Assembly (NCBI RefSeq): GCF_022669055.1
Contig: NZ_JAJMLW010000001.1
Location: 310,001-374,000, forward strand
Direction: 5' to 3'
Source: Adlercreutzia faecimuris
Lineage (GTDB): Bacteria > Actinomycetota > Coriobacteriia > Coriobacteriales > Eggerthellaceae
Length of the DNA stretch: 64,000 nt
The translations under genes and the position numbers were made by a program. Below the pieces are notes generated by a model. The model did no database searches. It saw only the letters and a program-made list of their open reading frames with translations, and had not been told where the DNA came from. Below, in pieces: positions 1-8,926 of this stretch. How positions within the stretch are numbered: the stretch's first letter is position 1; each line of letters starts with the position of its first letter.

Positions 1-233
1 CCGAGGGCGGCTCCGGCGCGGAGGCTCCCGCCGCGCCGGCTCCCACGCCGGCCGACCCGCCCGCCGCGTCCGGCTCCGACGCCGCCGGCGCCCCTGCGCC
101 GAAGGCCGCGTCCGAGCTGCCCCAGACCGGCGACGCCCTGCCCGCGGCCATCGTCGGCTCGCTCGCCGCAGCCGCCGCGGCCGGCGCAGCGCTCCTGACG
201 GCCAGCCGCCGCCTGCGCGCCACGCGCGGCTAG
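1..233 (+). CDS. LPXTG-type cell-wall surface protein, C-terminal end only
   Basis: The last 76 codons of a gene whose start lies left of the window. The visible part is a Pro/Ala/Ser/Asp-rich low-complexity stretch, then LPQTG, a hydrophobic Ala-rich segment of about 20 residues, and a basic tail (RRLRATRG). This is the classical sortase cell-wall sorting signal: sortase A cleaves between Thr and Gly and joins the protein to peptidoglycan. The low-complexity stretch is probably a wall-spanning stalk. The extracellular function cannot be told from this fragment. A strong terminator follows about 90 bp later. Confidence 0.85.
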   Translation, partial: EGGSGAEAPAAPAPTPADPPAASGSDAAGAPAPKAASELPQTGDALPAAIVGSLAAAAAAGAALLTASRRLRATRG

Positions 234-320
234 CGCACCGGGCGACCCGCTCGCGGCCGGCTCCTCGCCTGGTCGCTCGCACCCGCACTCATCGCCCCGC
301 TTCTCCCTCCCCATCGCGAA

Positions 321-354
321 AAGGGGCCCCTCCGCTCGGAGGGGCCCCTTTTCT
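321..354 (+). terminator. Rho-independent terminator after the LPXTG gene
   Basis: A 13-bp perfect stem (321-333 with 338-350) with loop GCTC, followed by TTTCT. It separates the surface-protein gene from gadC. Confidence 0.85.
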
Positions 355-556
355 ATTCAGCGTCCCCTCTCATCGTTGATCGGAAGGCTCATGCCTTACG
401 CCCCGGCGACGCGCCGTCCCAGCGAGGGTAACGCATGACGTTCCCGCTCGGGGATTCTTCTTCGCAGGCTGTACCTTCAGGGCACCCTATCAATTGTGTC
501 AGGACGTGTGCTGAGGGGCACGCATTCTAGCACCGGCAAAAGAAAGGAGAGCGAGC
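355..556. other. gadC upstream region
   Basis: About 200 bp between the terminator and gadC. It must hold the gad promoter, but I see no convincing -35/-10 pair. A weak imperfect inverted repeat (GTGTGC...GCACGC, near 509-526) and an AAGGAG ribosome-binding site at 544-549 are the only recognisable elements. Confidence 0.4.
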
Positions 557-2101
557 ATGAGCGCATCACAGAAGGCGCCTGTGGCGACCACGCCGGCATC
601 CGGGTCGGCGTCGCCGCTCAAGACGCTCGGGTTCTTCGGCTTCTTCGCCATCACCGCGTCCATGGTGATGACGGTGTACGCCTACCCGAATTTCGCTTCC
701 TCCGGCATGCACCTCATCTTCTTCCTGATTCTGGGAGGTGTCTTCTGGTTCCTTCCCGTCGCGTTGTGCGCGGCCGAGATGGCAACCGTGAAGGGATGGG
801 AGTCCGGCGGAATCTTCGCCTGGGTGGGTAACACCCTGGGCAAGCGCTGGGGCTTCGCCGCGCTGTTCTATCAATGGTTCCAGATCACGGTTGGTTTCGT
901 GACCATGGCGTTCTTCGTCCTGGCCGCCATTTCCTTCATCGTGGGCTGGGACGCCCTCTATGACAACCCGCTCGTCATGTTCATCGGCGTCGCCATCATC
1001 GTGTGGGGCCTCACCCTCACGCAGCTGGGCGGCACGAAGCTGACGGCCCGCATCGCCAAGATCGGCTTCTTCGGAGGCGTGCTCGTTCCCGCCGTGCTGC
1101 TGCTGGTGGGCCTGGTGGCCTACCTGGCCACGGGCGGCGTCTCCCAGATCGACCTGGCCACCGCGAGCTATGTGCCTGACTTCACCAAGACCGGCACCCT
1201 CGTCATCTTCGCATCGTTCATCTTGGCCTTCGCCGGCGTCGAGGCATCGGCCTCTCACGTCAACGAGCTCAAGAACCCCGGTAAGATCTACCCGCTCGTC
1301 ATGATCGTGCTGTGCGTGCTCACCATCGTGCTCGATACCCTGGGCGGCATGGCCGTGGCCATGACCATCCCGCTGGAGCAGCTCGAGGGCAACATGAGCG
1401 ACGGCGTCATCGCCGCGTTCGCCGCCATCTTCGAGACCCACTTCCATGCTGGCTGGCTCGTCTACGTCATCGCCTTCCTGCTGGCCGCCGGCGTGCTGGC
1501 CGAGATCTCGTCCTGGATCGTCGGCCCGTCGCGCGCCCTGCTCGAGACTGCTAACGACGGCATCATCCCGAAGTCCTTCGCCAAGACCAACAAGCACGGT
1601 GTGAGCGTGAAGACGGTCGTCATCCAGGGCATCATCGTCACCATCTGGGACGCGGTGCTCTGCGGGTCGATGGCGCTTTCCGGCGGCTCCAGCTCGTCGG
1701 TGGCGTACCTGACCGCTGTCGGCCTGACCGTGGTCATCTACCTGGTCGGCTACGTGCTCTTCTTCCTGGGCTACTTCAACCTGGCCCTGAAGAAGAAGGA
1801 CCTGCCCCGCGTGTTCCACGTGTTCGGCAAGAGCACCGTCGGCAAGTGCATCATGGCCGGCGTCGGTCTGGCCGTGACGCTGTTCGCCCTCATCATCTCG
1901 TTCTTCCCCTCCAGCGAGCTGTCCGCGCAGGCCAACATCGTCTACGTGATCACGCTTATCGTCTGCTGGGTCGTGTCCGTGGCCATCCCGTTCGTCATCT
2001 ACGGGCTGCGCCATCACTGGGACGGCACGAAGAAGCCGGCTACGCCTGCTCCCAAGCCCACCCATCACAGCGGCACCCACGCGCCGCACCCCGCGGGCTA
2101 G
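557..2101 (+). CDS. gadC: Glutamate/GABA antiporter GadC (APC family)
   Basis: Inner-membrane antiporter that imports glutamate and exports GABA. With the decarboxylase encoded just downstream it consumes cytoplasmic protons and gives acid resistance. The 514 residues align along their length with E. coli GadC: LGFFAITASMVM near the start, a CAAEMATVKGW-like segment, GGTKLTARIAKIGFF, GVEASASHVNE and AEISSWIVGPSR, with about 12 hydrophobic helices. The start is set by AAGGAG 8 bp upstream. The C-terminal 30 residues are Pro/His-rich (several HH or H-x-H), where E. coli GadC carries the pH-sensing C-plug. A similar gating role is inferred. Confidence 0.93.
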   Translation: MSASQKAPVATTPASGSASPLKTLGFFGFFAITASMVMTVYAYPNFASSGMHLIFFLILGGVFWFLPVALCAAEMATVKGWESGGIFAWVGNTLGKRWGFAALFYQWFQITVGFVTMAFFVLAAISFIVGWDALYDNPLVMFIGVAIIVWGLTLTQLGGTKLTARIAKIGFFGGVLVPAVLLLVGLVAYLATGGVSQIDLATASYVPDFTKTGTLVIFASFILAFAGVEASASHVNELKNPGKIYPLVMIVLCVLTIVLDTLGGMAVAMTIPLEQLEGNMSDGVIAAFAAIFETHFHAGWLVYVIAFLLAAGVLAEISSWIVGPSRALLETANDGIIPKSFAKTNKHGVSVKTVVIQGIIVTIWDAVLCGSMALSGGSSSSVAYLTAVGLTVVIYLVGYVLFFLGYFNLALKKKDLPRVFHVFGKSTVGKCIMAGVGLAVTLFALIISFFPSSELSAQANIVYVITLIVCWVVSVAIPFVIYGLRHHWDGTKKPATPAPKPTHHSGTHAPHPAG

Positions 2102-2256
2102 CCCCGCGTAACGCGCCCGGGCCTGGCACGGCGCCGGCCCGGGCGCCCCACTGGCTCCAGGCGACGGGCTTCGATGCGCCGCTGGAACATAGATCGACCT
2201 GTAAACACAGCGTCGCCGAACACCGACGTCGCCCAACCAAGTAAGGAGAAAACGTC

Positions 2257-3702
2257 ATGACCGTCAAAGACGTGAAGCTCGTTTCGACCGAGGAACTCGG
2301 CGAGATGGACTCCCAGACCTCGTACACCTCCCCGATCTTCGGCAGCTACGCCTCGGACGTCGAGATGCCCGAGACTAAGCTGAACAAGATGCCCATCGAG
2401 CCGCGCATCGCCAGCGAGATGATCCGCGAGTACATCGGCACCGAGGGCAACGCCCATCAGAACCTGTGCACCTTCGTCCAGACCTACATGGAGCCTGAGG
2501 CTGCCGAGCTGATGAAGGACACGCTCGAGAAGAACGCCATCGATAAGGACGAGTACCCGATGACGGCTGACCTCGAGAACCGCTGCGTGAAGATCATCCA
2601 GAACCTCTGGCACGCTGACCAGGACGAGGAGCCCATGGGCACCTCGACCGTCGGTTCGTCCGAGGCCTGCATGCTGGGTGGCCTGGCCGCCCTGTTCCGC
2701 TGGAAGGCCCTGGCCAAGAAGGCCGGCATCGACATCTACAGCTCCCATCGCCCCAACCTGGTCATCACCTCTGGCTACCAGGTCTGCTGGGAGAAGTTCT
2801 GCCGCTACTGGGATATCGAGATGCGCCTCGTCCCGATGGACGCCGAGCACCTCTATATGACGCCTGAGTCCTGCATGCCCTTCGTCGACGACCACACCAT
2901 CTGCGTCGTGGCCCTCCTCGGCATCACCTACACCGGCTGCTACGACGACGTCAAGGGCATCGACGCGGCGCTGACCGAGTACAACAAGACGGCTGCGGTG
3001 CCTGTCCGCATCCACGTCGACGGCGCCTCCGGCGCTATGGTCGCCCCGTTCATCGAGCCTGAGCTCGAGTGGGACTTCCGCCTTCCCAACGTCTGGTCGA
3101 TCTCGACGTCCGGCCATAAGTACGGCCTGGTCTACCCGGGCATCGGCTGGGTCATGTGGCGCTCCAAGGAGGCCCTGCCTGAGGACCTGATCTTCTGGGT
3201 GAGCTACCTGGGCGGCCAGGAGGCCACCATGGCCATCAACTTCAGCCGCTCGGCCTCGCAGATCATCGGTCAGTACTACGTCTTCATGCGCAACGGCTTC
3301 GAGGGCTACAAGGAAATCCAGAAGCGCACCCTCGACGTGGCGCATCACCTGGTCCAGGGCATCAAGGACCTCGGCATCTTCATCATGTACGAGGAGGCCA
3401 CCGAGATCCCGATCCTGTGCTGGAGCCTCGACCCCGCCGCCGGCAAGAAGTGGACGCTGTACGACCTGGACGACCGTCTGCGCATGCACGGCTGGCAGAT
3501 CCCGGCCTACCCGCTGCCGGCGAACATGCAGGACATCACCTGCCAGCGCATTGTGACCCGCGCCGACCTGTCCATGACCATGGCCGACAAGTTCCTGAAG
3601 GACATGAAGGCCGAGATCGCGAACCTCGACAACGCGACGGTGATCGGCTCCGCCGATACCAACATCGCCCCCAAGAAGTCGTTCGACCACAGCGGCCGCT
3701 AG
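2257..3702 (+). CDS. gadB: Glutamate decarboxylase
   Basis: PLP enzyme converting glutamate to GABA and CO2 while consuming a proton. At 481 residues it has the usual length for the bacterial GadA/GadB family. The PLP-binding lysine is K288 in the motif SISTSGHKYG, and HVDGASGAMVAPF holds the aspartate that contacts the pyridine nitrogen. The substrate loop TSTVGSSEA is intact. An AAGGAG site lies 9 bp before the ATG. It follows gadC by 155 bp in the same direction and ends at a strong terminator, so gadC-gadB is probably one unit forming a glutamate-dependent acid-resistance system. Confidence 0.96.
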   Translation: MTVKDVKLVSTEELGEMDSQTSYTSPIFGSYASDVEMPETKLNKMPIEPRIASEMIREYIGTEGNAHQNLCTFVQTYMEPEAAELMKDTLEKNAIDKDEYPMTADLENRCVKIIQNLWHADQDEEPMGTSTVGSSEACMLGGLAALFRWKALAKKAGIDIYSSHRPNLVITSGYQVCWEKFCRYWDIEMRLVPMDAEHLYMTPESCMPFVDDHTICVVALLGITYTGCYDDVKGIDAALTEYNKTAAVPVRIHVDGASGAMVAPFIEPELEWDFRLPNVWSISTSGHKYGLVYPGIGWVMWRSKEALPEDLIFWVSYLGGQEATMAINFSRSASQIIGQYYVFMRNGFEGYKEIQKRTLDVAHHLVQGIKDLGIFIMYEEATEIPILCWSLDPAAGKKWTLYDLDDRLRMHGWQIPAYPLPANMQDITCQRIVTRADLSMTMADKFLKDMKAEIANLDNATVIGSADTNIAPKKSFDHSGR

Positions 3703-3726
3703 TTCGCGGATAGCAGGGCTGAATGA

Positions 3727-3756
3727 GCGGGGCGCCTCCGGGCGCCCCGCTTTTTT
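3727..3756 (+). terminator. Rho-independent terminator after gadB
   Basis: A 10-bp GC stem (3727-3736 with 3741-3750), loop TCCG, then six T residues. Confidence 0.92.
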
Positions 3757-3836
3757 GTGCGTGGGGCGGGTGCGCGGCGGTGCGGCGGCGTGTGGTGGGG
3801 GGCGCGGCGGCGTGGGGGGCGTGTGAGAAGTCCCGG

Positions 3837-4033
3837 TTTCTGGCAGGATCTGCCAGAAAAGGCGAGATATCACATCGAGGTGCCAGAAAATGCGAGATAT
3901 CACACGGGAAGCGACCCTCTGTGGGCATCGCGGCAAGCTGTGACCTGGGGAAACGCGGAACCTCCGCTCGTGCGAGCCTCTCCGGACGCCCGAAAACGTC
4001 TCGAAGTCGTGTGATATCTCGCATTTTCTGACA
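3837..4033. repeat. REPIN-like cluster: two direct copies and one inverted copy of a 24-bp sequence
   Basis: The 24-bp units at 3851-3874 and 3881-3904 differ at one base. A third copy lies inverted at 4010-4033 (core TGTGATATCTCGC) and differs from the second at one position. A partial inverted arm, TTTCTGGCA, precedes the first copy at 3837-3845 and can pair with it. The 105-bp spacer contains a 15-bp word (3939-3953) repeated at 13944-13958 on the other strand. The rest of the 3757-4151 gap is very GC-rich low-complexity sequence in which I see no gene. Confidence 0.7.
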
Positions 4034-4151
4034 GCGGTGCGGCGGCGTGGGGTGGGGGGCGCGGGCGCGCGGCGGGGGCGGGGCGCGCGGCGTGCGGCGG
4101 GGGCGGGCGCGCGGCGTGTGGTGGCTTGGGCGTGTGGTGCGGGGCGCTTCC

Positions 4152-5615
4152 CTACTTCGCGGCCTTCTTGGCAACCCAGCGGCGGTGCATCGCGCGGGCG
4201 AAGGCCACCGACGCGATGCCGGCGACGACGGCCACGCCCAGCTCGATGAGGAGCGTGTGGGCGAACCCGGCTGCGTAGGCGTCGGCCTTCGTGGCGCCGT
4301 GGGCGAGCAGCTGCCCAGCGTCCGCCGCCATGACGCCGACGAACAGGGCCGACGCGAACGACGAGGTGATCTGCGAGAGCGTCGAGTGGATGGACGACGC
4401 GCTGGACGTGAGCGTCGGGGGAACCGCGTCCAGGTCGCGTGACTTGGACGGCGCGTAGAGGAGCCCCACGCCCCCGTAGACGACGGCCGCGCAGACGAGC
4501 ACGGGCACCGTCATCTGGCGTGCGGAGGCGGTCTCCATGCCGAGGAACCCGGCGATGACCAGCGCGAACCCGACGGGTACGAGCGGCCAGATGCCATGGG
4601 CGTCCTCGATGCGCCCGCCCAGGTACGTGGCGACGACGTAGGCGAGGATGGGGCCGGCCAGGTAGCAGCCGGCGACGAACGGCGTGCAGCCGATGGTGCC
4701 CTCCAGGTACAGCGGCACGAGCAGGCTCAGGTAGAGCGAGCCCATGAACCCGAGCATCGCGATGGCCTCGCCGAGGGTGAACGCCCCATGCCGCAGCGGC
4801 GTCAGGTCGAGCAGCGGGTCTTCCAGGCGGTGCTGGCGCACGGCGAACGCCGCCAGCGCGCCCGCCCCGGCGGCCATCAGCGCGAGGGAGGGCAGCGGCG
4901 CCTTCCCCACCTCGTTGACGCCGTAGATGAAGGCGGTCAGCCCGGCGAAGCCGAGGAGGACGCTCGGGATGTCGATGCGGCAGGCGGCGCGCGGCTCGAT
5001 GTCATGGATGACGCGCGGGCCGACGATGAGCAGGACGACGGCCAGGACAGTGGGCGCCAGGAACACGGCGCGCAGATTGACGTAGGTGATGAACAGGCCC
5101 GATATCAGCGGTACGAAGGCGAGCCCGGCGCCGATGACCGCGCTGTTGAGCGACAGCAGCGTGGCCGAGCGGCCCTTGGGCGCGATGGCGAGGATCGCCG
5201 TCGACACGATGGGGAAGAACAGGCCCGCCGTGATCGCCTGCATCGCGCGGGCCGCCAGCATCGAGGGGAGATCCCACGACAGGAGCCCCAGCACCCCGCC
5301 GGCGACGGACAGCGCGTAGCCGGCGGTCATCACCCGGTGCAGGCCCAGGCGTCGCAGCACCGAGGCGGCGGCGATGATGGTGGAGCCGGCGACGATGGAG
5401 AACGTGAGCACCACCCAGTTGGCCAGGGCCAGGTCGACGTGGAACGAGGTGGCCACCGCGTCGAGGGCGACGTTCATCATCGACTGGTTGAGCGAGGCGA
5501 GCAGGTTGCTGACCAGCAGCACGACGAGCATGGCGCGGTTCGAGGCTCCGCCGGCGGGCGGGTTCGCGGCGGCGCGCTCGGCGTCACGGGGTGGGTGATG
5601 GGATGACGTGGCCAT
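4152..5615 (-). CDS. MFS multidrug exporter, EmrB/QacA (DHA2) type
   Basis: Proton-driven efflux permease of 487 residues with about 14 hydrophobic helices, the count usual for DHA2 transporters. The N-terminal helix carries LLASLNQSMMNVALDAVA, the place where DHA2 members have a conserved start of helix 1. The usual motif A (GxLaDrxGrkr) is replaced by a diverged loop (LRRLGLHRV). I chose the ATG at 5615 (MATSSHHPP) because GAGG lies just upstream; a longer frame to 5720 is Arg/Gly-rich and not protein-like. It follows the ABC-F gene by 150 bp on the same strand, so the pair may be a drug-resistance unit. The substrate is unknown. Confidence 0.82.
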   Translation of the reverse strand: MATSSHHPPRDAERAAANPPAGGASNRAMLVVLLVSNLLASLNQSMMNVALDAVATSFHVDLALANWVVLTFSIVAGSTIIAAASVLRRLGLHRVMTAGYALSVAGGVLGLLSWDLPSMLAARAMQAITAGLFFPIVSTAILAIAPKGRSATLLSLNSAVIGAGLAFVPLISGLFITYVNLRAVFLAPTVLAVVLLIVGPRVIHDIEPRAACRIDIPSVLLGFAGLTAFIYGVNEVGKAPLPSLALMAAGAGALAAFAVRQHRLEDPLLDLTPLRHGAFTLGEAIAMLGFMGSLYLSLLVPLYLEGTIGCTPFVAGCYLAGPILAYVVATYLGGRIEDAHGIWPLVPVGFALVIAGFLGMETASARQMTVPVLVCAAVVYGGVGLLYAPSKSRDLDAVPPTLTSSASSIHSTLSQITSSFASALFVGVMAADAGQLLAHGATKADAYAAGFAHTLLIELGVAVVAGIASVAFARAMHRRWVAKKAAK

Positions 5616-5765
5616 GGGAACCTCGGCAGGTGGAGTGGGCAGGGAAAGCGCTCCCCCAGCGTAGCGCGCCCCGTCGCCCCGCCGCCTCGGGCCGCGAACT
5701 CGTAAGCCCCATGAGGCCAAGGCGAAACGCCCCCGCTTCCGCGCGGCGCGCCTCGCCTTCTGCCC

Positions 5766-7289
5766 CTACCCCTGCGCGACGAGCCGCGAGCCCTGCCCCG
5801 CGGGCTCGAGGCGCCAGCGGATGGTCGTCGCCCGATCCAGCAGACGCGCATCGTGGGACACCAGCAGCAGCGCGCCGGGGTAGGCGCCCAGCAGCTGCTC
5901 GAGCGCCTCGACCGAGTGGAGGTCGAGGTGGTTGGTCGGCTCGTCCATGACGATGAGCGCTGGCGCGTCCAGGATGCCGAGCGCCAGCATGAGCTTGCGC
6001 ATCTCTCCGGGGCTCGTGCGGCTGCCCTCCAGGATGCGGTCGGGGTCGGAGTTGAGGCGCGCCACCACGCCGAGCGCCCGCCCGCGGCTGGCCGCATCGA
6101 GCGCCGCGAGCCGCTCGAGCGCCTGCCGCTGCTGGGCCGGCGAGGGCTCCTGCGGAAGGTAGGCGCAGGGGATGTCGGGCGGCAGCGCGGCCATCGCCGC
6201 GCGGACGAGCGTCGTCTTGCCCGCCCCGTTGCGCCCGGTCAGCGCGATGTGGTCGGCGTTCCCCACGTATAGGTCGGGGATCGCCACGCCCGCCGGCGTG
6301 CCCTCCATCCCCGCTTCCGCGCCATCCCCGCCGAAGGGGATGACGCCGGCTGCCAACCGGCAGAGCACCTTGCGCGCGCTCGGCTGCGCGTCCATCCAGA
6401 TGTCGGCGTCGTAGCGCTTCTCGACGGTGATGGCGTCCGCCTCCTGTCGGGCGCGCGAGGCCCGCGCGTCCATGCGGGCGCTCAGCTTCCCCGCCACGCC
6501 GTCCTTGCCGGTGTAGATGGCCAGCTTGACGCGGCCGCGGCCGTCGCTGTCGTGCCGGTCGAGCCCACGGCAGCTGCGCTTGGCGGCGGCCTTCGCGGCC
6601 TCTTGCCGCCGGCGCTGGGCCTCCTCCTCCAGCTTCCGCGCCCGTCTTCGCGCGTTCTCCCTCCGCGTCGTTGTGGTCTTGCGCTCGAGCGCGGCCTGCT
6701 CGGCGCCCTGGCTGTAGCCGCCCGGCCGCATGACCGCGCGGCCGCCGCCCATGAACAGGCACTGGCCGCAGATCCGGTCGAGCAGCGCGCGGTCGTGGGA
6801 TATCAGCAGGCCGATGCCGCGGAAGTCCTCGAGCGGGGCGGCGAGGGCGGCCCGCGTCTCGGCGTCGACGTGGTTGGTCGGCTCGTCGACCACCAGCACG
6901 TCCGGGTCGGCCCATAGCGCGCAGGCCAGCTGCAGGCGCTTCTGCTGCCCGCAGGAGAGCTCGCCGAAGCGCCACTCCCAGCCATCGCCGATGGCCAGGT
7001 CGCGCCGCAGCCGCACGGCGCGCTCGTCCCAGGCCATCGCGAAGTCCGCCAGCGCGGGCGGCTCGAGTGTGGGATCCTGCTCGCAGAAGGCACAGAACAG
7101 GCGCGGCGTCACCGTGCCGCCGTCGGGCGTTAGCAGGCCGCCGGCGATGCGCGCCAGGGTGGTCTTCCCGCAGCCGTTGTCGCCGACGATGCCCGTCCAG
7201 CCGGCGGGGAAGGTGGCCGAGACGCCGTCGAGCACGGGCTCGGCGGCCTGCGGGTAGGTATAGGAGATATCGTTCAGGTTGAGTTGCAT
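5766..7289 (-). CDS. ABC-F family ATPase, probable ribosome-protection antibiotic resistance protein
   Basis: A soluble protein with two ATP-binding cassettes and no membrane segments. Domain 1 has Walker A GDNGCGKTT, signature LSCGQQKR and Walker B VLVVDEPTNHVD. Domain 2 has GRNGAGKTT, a diverged signature SPGEMRK and LIVMDEPTNHLD. A charged helical linker (about residues 200-245, rich in Arg/Glu/Lys) joins them, as in ABC-F proteins that enter the ribosomal E site and dislodge drugs. At 507 residues it fits the antibiotic-resistance branch of the family better than EttA-type proteins, but the drug class cannot be told. A strong AAGGAGG precedes the ATG and lies in a hairpin (separate entry). 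Confidence 0.85.
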   Translation of the reverse strand: MQLNLNDISYTYPQAAEPVLDGVSATFPAGWTGIVGDNGCGKTTLARIAGGLLTPDGGTVTPRLFCAFCEQDPTLEPPALADFAMAWDERAVRLRRDLAIGDGWEWRFGELSCGQQKRLQLACALWADPDVLVVDEPTNHVDAETRAALAAPLEDFRGIGLLISHDRALLDRICGQCLFMGGGRAVMRPGGYSQGAEQAALERKTTTTRRENARRRARKLEEEAQRRRQEAAKAAAKRSCRGLDRHDSDGRGRVKLAIYTGKDGVAGKLSARMDARASRARQEADAITVEKRYDADIWMDAQPSARKVLCRLAAGVIPFGGDGAEAGMEGTPAGVAIPDLYVGNADHIALTGRNGAGKTTLVRAAMAALPPDIPCAYLPQEPSPAQQRQALERLAALDAASRGRALGVVARLNSDPDRILEGSRTSPGEMRKLMLALGILDAPALIVMDEPTNHLDLHSVEALEQLLGAYPGALLLVSHDARLLDRATTIRWRLEPAGQGSRLVAQG

Positions 7290-7291
7290 GG

Positions 7292-7309
7292 GGCCTCCTT
7301 GGGGAGGCC
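7292..7309 (-). promoter_or_regulatory. Hairpin overlapping the ABC-F Shine-Dalgarno
   Basis: On the minus strand GGCCTCC pairs with GGAGGCC around the loop CCAA, only 2 nt before the start codon. The AAGGAGG ribosome-binding site lies in the loop and 3' arm, so translation would be blocked when the stem forms. Antibiotic-resistance ABC-F genes are often attenuated by drug-stalled ribosomes on a leader. A possible 19-codon leader ORF starts near 7433 on the minus strand, but I cannot show it is translated. Confidence 0.5.
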
Positions 7310-7584
7310 GCGCCCGCGATGCGCGAGGTTCGCGTGAAGTAAAGATGATCGATTAGGTCATGATATCTAGCGATGCGTCACCGACGGGCACGGCCTGCGG
7401 TCGTGTCGTTCTCGTCGTGGGCGCCCCGATGGGGCATCGCTAGTTCTCCATGCACCGATCCTCTCTCGCGCCGGCGCTTGCCAAAGGCCCCGGCTGTCAG
7501 ACAGTGCGCCCAGTGTAGCACAGGGAGCGGAGGCGGCGCGAGGGGCGCGGCCGTGCGGGAATGTACGGAAAGCGGGCGTACGAA
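7310..7584. other. Gap between the ABC-F start and the parS site at 7585
   Basis: Leader region of the ABC-F gene. It contains a small GCCCC-GAT-GGGGC hairpin near 7424-7436 and no convincing long ORF. Confidence 0.4.
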
Positions 7585-7600
7585 TGTTTCACGTGAAACA
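7585..7600. other. parS: parS-like site 1, exact TGTTTCACGTGAAACA
   Basis: Exact match to the ParB-binding consensus. The palindrome extends to 20 bp (AATGTTTCACGTGAAACATT, 7583-7602). Intergenic. Confidence 0.85.
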
Positions 7601-7689
7601 TTTTCGCGTGGAATGCGGGCCGGCGCGAGGGCGCGGGCGCCCCGCCGCGCCCGACGCGCGGAAAGAGGGCGCCCCGCAGCACCCTCGTG

Positions 7690-8796
7690 CTAGCGCACCT
7701 CGATCAGGTGGTAGGCGCGCGTGCCGGCGCCCAGCTCCTCGGCGTGCTGGAGGCAGAGGGCCCAGTCGGAGTCGGGGCTCACCGCGCGCAGGTTGTCGGC
7801 ATCCGGCGTGGCGGCGCGCAGGTCGTCGAGCGGCCCGCCGGGCAGCGCGTCCTGGCGGCAGATGGCGTCGGCCATCGCCTGGTCGAGGGCCACGGGGTCG
7901 GCGGATGCGAACAGCCCGACGTTGGGAACCATGGGCGCGTCGCAGCCGGCGAAGCAGTCGCAGCCGGGCGTGATGTCGATGGCCGCCGCCACGTGGAGGC
8001 ACGGCTTCGCAGCCACGACGGTCGCCGCGTACTCGGCCATCTTTCGCTGCAGGTCCGCGCCGGCGGTTCCCGACCCGCCGATGGCGGCCCGGGGGCAGTA
8101 CGACACGCAGTGGCCGCAGCCGACGCACCGGTCGTTGACGTGCGCCTTCCCCTCCCTGATCTCCAGGGCGCCCTGCCCGCAGCCCTCCAGGCACACGCCG
8201 CAGCCGACGCAGTGGTCCTTCACGGCGGGCCGCCCGCTGGAGTGCATGACCATCTTCCCCGCGCGCGAGGCGCAGCCCATGGCCAGGTTCTTCAGCACGC
8301 CGCCGAAGGACGACGCCTTGCATCCCTTCCCGTGGGCGAGGGTGATGATGACGTCGGCGTCCATGAGGGTGCGGCCGATGAGCGCGTGGCCGAGCGCCGC
8401 GCCGGGCGGCGTGGGGACGGCCACCTCGTCCTCGCCGCGCAGGCCGTCGGCGATGATGACGGGGCAGCCGCACGAGAGCTGGCCGAACCCGTTGAGCGCG
8501 GCGCATTCCAGGTGCGACACCGCGTTCCAGCGCATGCCGGGGTAGAGCGTGTTGCAGTCGGTGACGAAGGGAATGCCGCCCAGGGCCCGTACCTCGGCGA
8601 CGAGCGTGCGCGCGTAGGCGGGCTTGAGGTGGGTCACGTTGCCGAACTCTCCGAAGTGGGTCTTGATGGCGGTCATCTTCTGGTCGAGCCCCAAACGCTC
8701 GATGCCGGCTGCGCGCACGAGGCGCGCGAGCTTGGCAGGCACGCTGTCGTCGGGCGCCACCCGAAGGCTGGCGAAGAACACGTCGGATCGCTCCAT
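7690..8796 (-). CDS. DUF362-type iron-sulfur protein with two 4Fe-4S clusters
   Basis: A 368-residue cytoplasmic protein. Residues 1-190 and the C-terminal third match the DUF362 fold seen in uncharacterised Fe-S center proteins of anaerobes (KTHFGEFGN near the start; ADVIITLAHGKGCKASSFGG in the middle). A ferredoxin insert holds two clusters: C196-C199-C202-C206 (CVGCGVCLEGC) and C224-C227-C230-C234 (CVGCGHCVSYCP). The role is not established; electron transfer in anaerobic metabolism is inferred. The ATG at 8796 has AAGGA upstream. It is a lone gene on its strand between two parS-containing gaps. Confidence 0.85.
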   Translation of the reverse strand: MERSDVFFASLRVAPDDSVPAKLARLVRAAGIERLGLDQKMTAIKTHFGEFGNVTHLKPAYARTLVAEVRALGGIPFVTDCNTLYPGMRWNAVSHLECAALNGFGQLSCGCPVIIADGLRGEDEVAVPTPPGAALGHALIGRTLMDADVIITLAHGKGCKASSFGGVLKNLAMGCASRAGKMVMHSSGRPAVKDHCVGCGVCLEGCGQGALEIREGKAHVNDRCVGCGHCVSYCPRAAIGGSGTAGADLQRKMAEYAATVVAAKPCLHVAAAIDITPGCDCFAGCDAPMVPNVGLFASADPVALDQAMADAICRQDALPGGPLDDLRAATPDADNLRAVSPDSDWALCLQHAEELGAGTRAYHLIEVR

Positions 8797-8926
8797 GGCC
8801 GGGATTCCTTCCCCCTCGCGCCGCGCCGCGGCGTCTCCCTGGGAAGATGATAGCGCTTGCCGCGCCCGCCTGCGGCGCGCATCCGCCGGCGGGTTCCGTG
8901 TCCCGCGCCCGCCTGCATGCCCCGCG

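Noticed and set aside
3837-4033. Possible CRISPR array
   Set aside because: Only two direct copies with a 6-bp interval and one inverted copy; no regular spacers and no cas genes.
5616-5720. Longer N-terminus for the MFS exporter
   Set aside because: The extension is Arg/Gly-rich with no ribosome-binding site; the ATG at 5615 has one.
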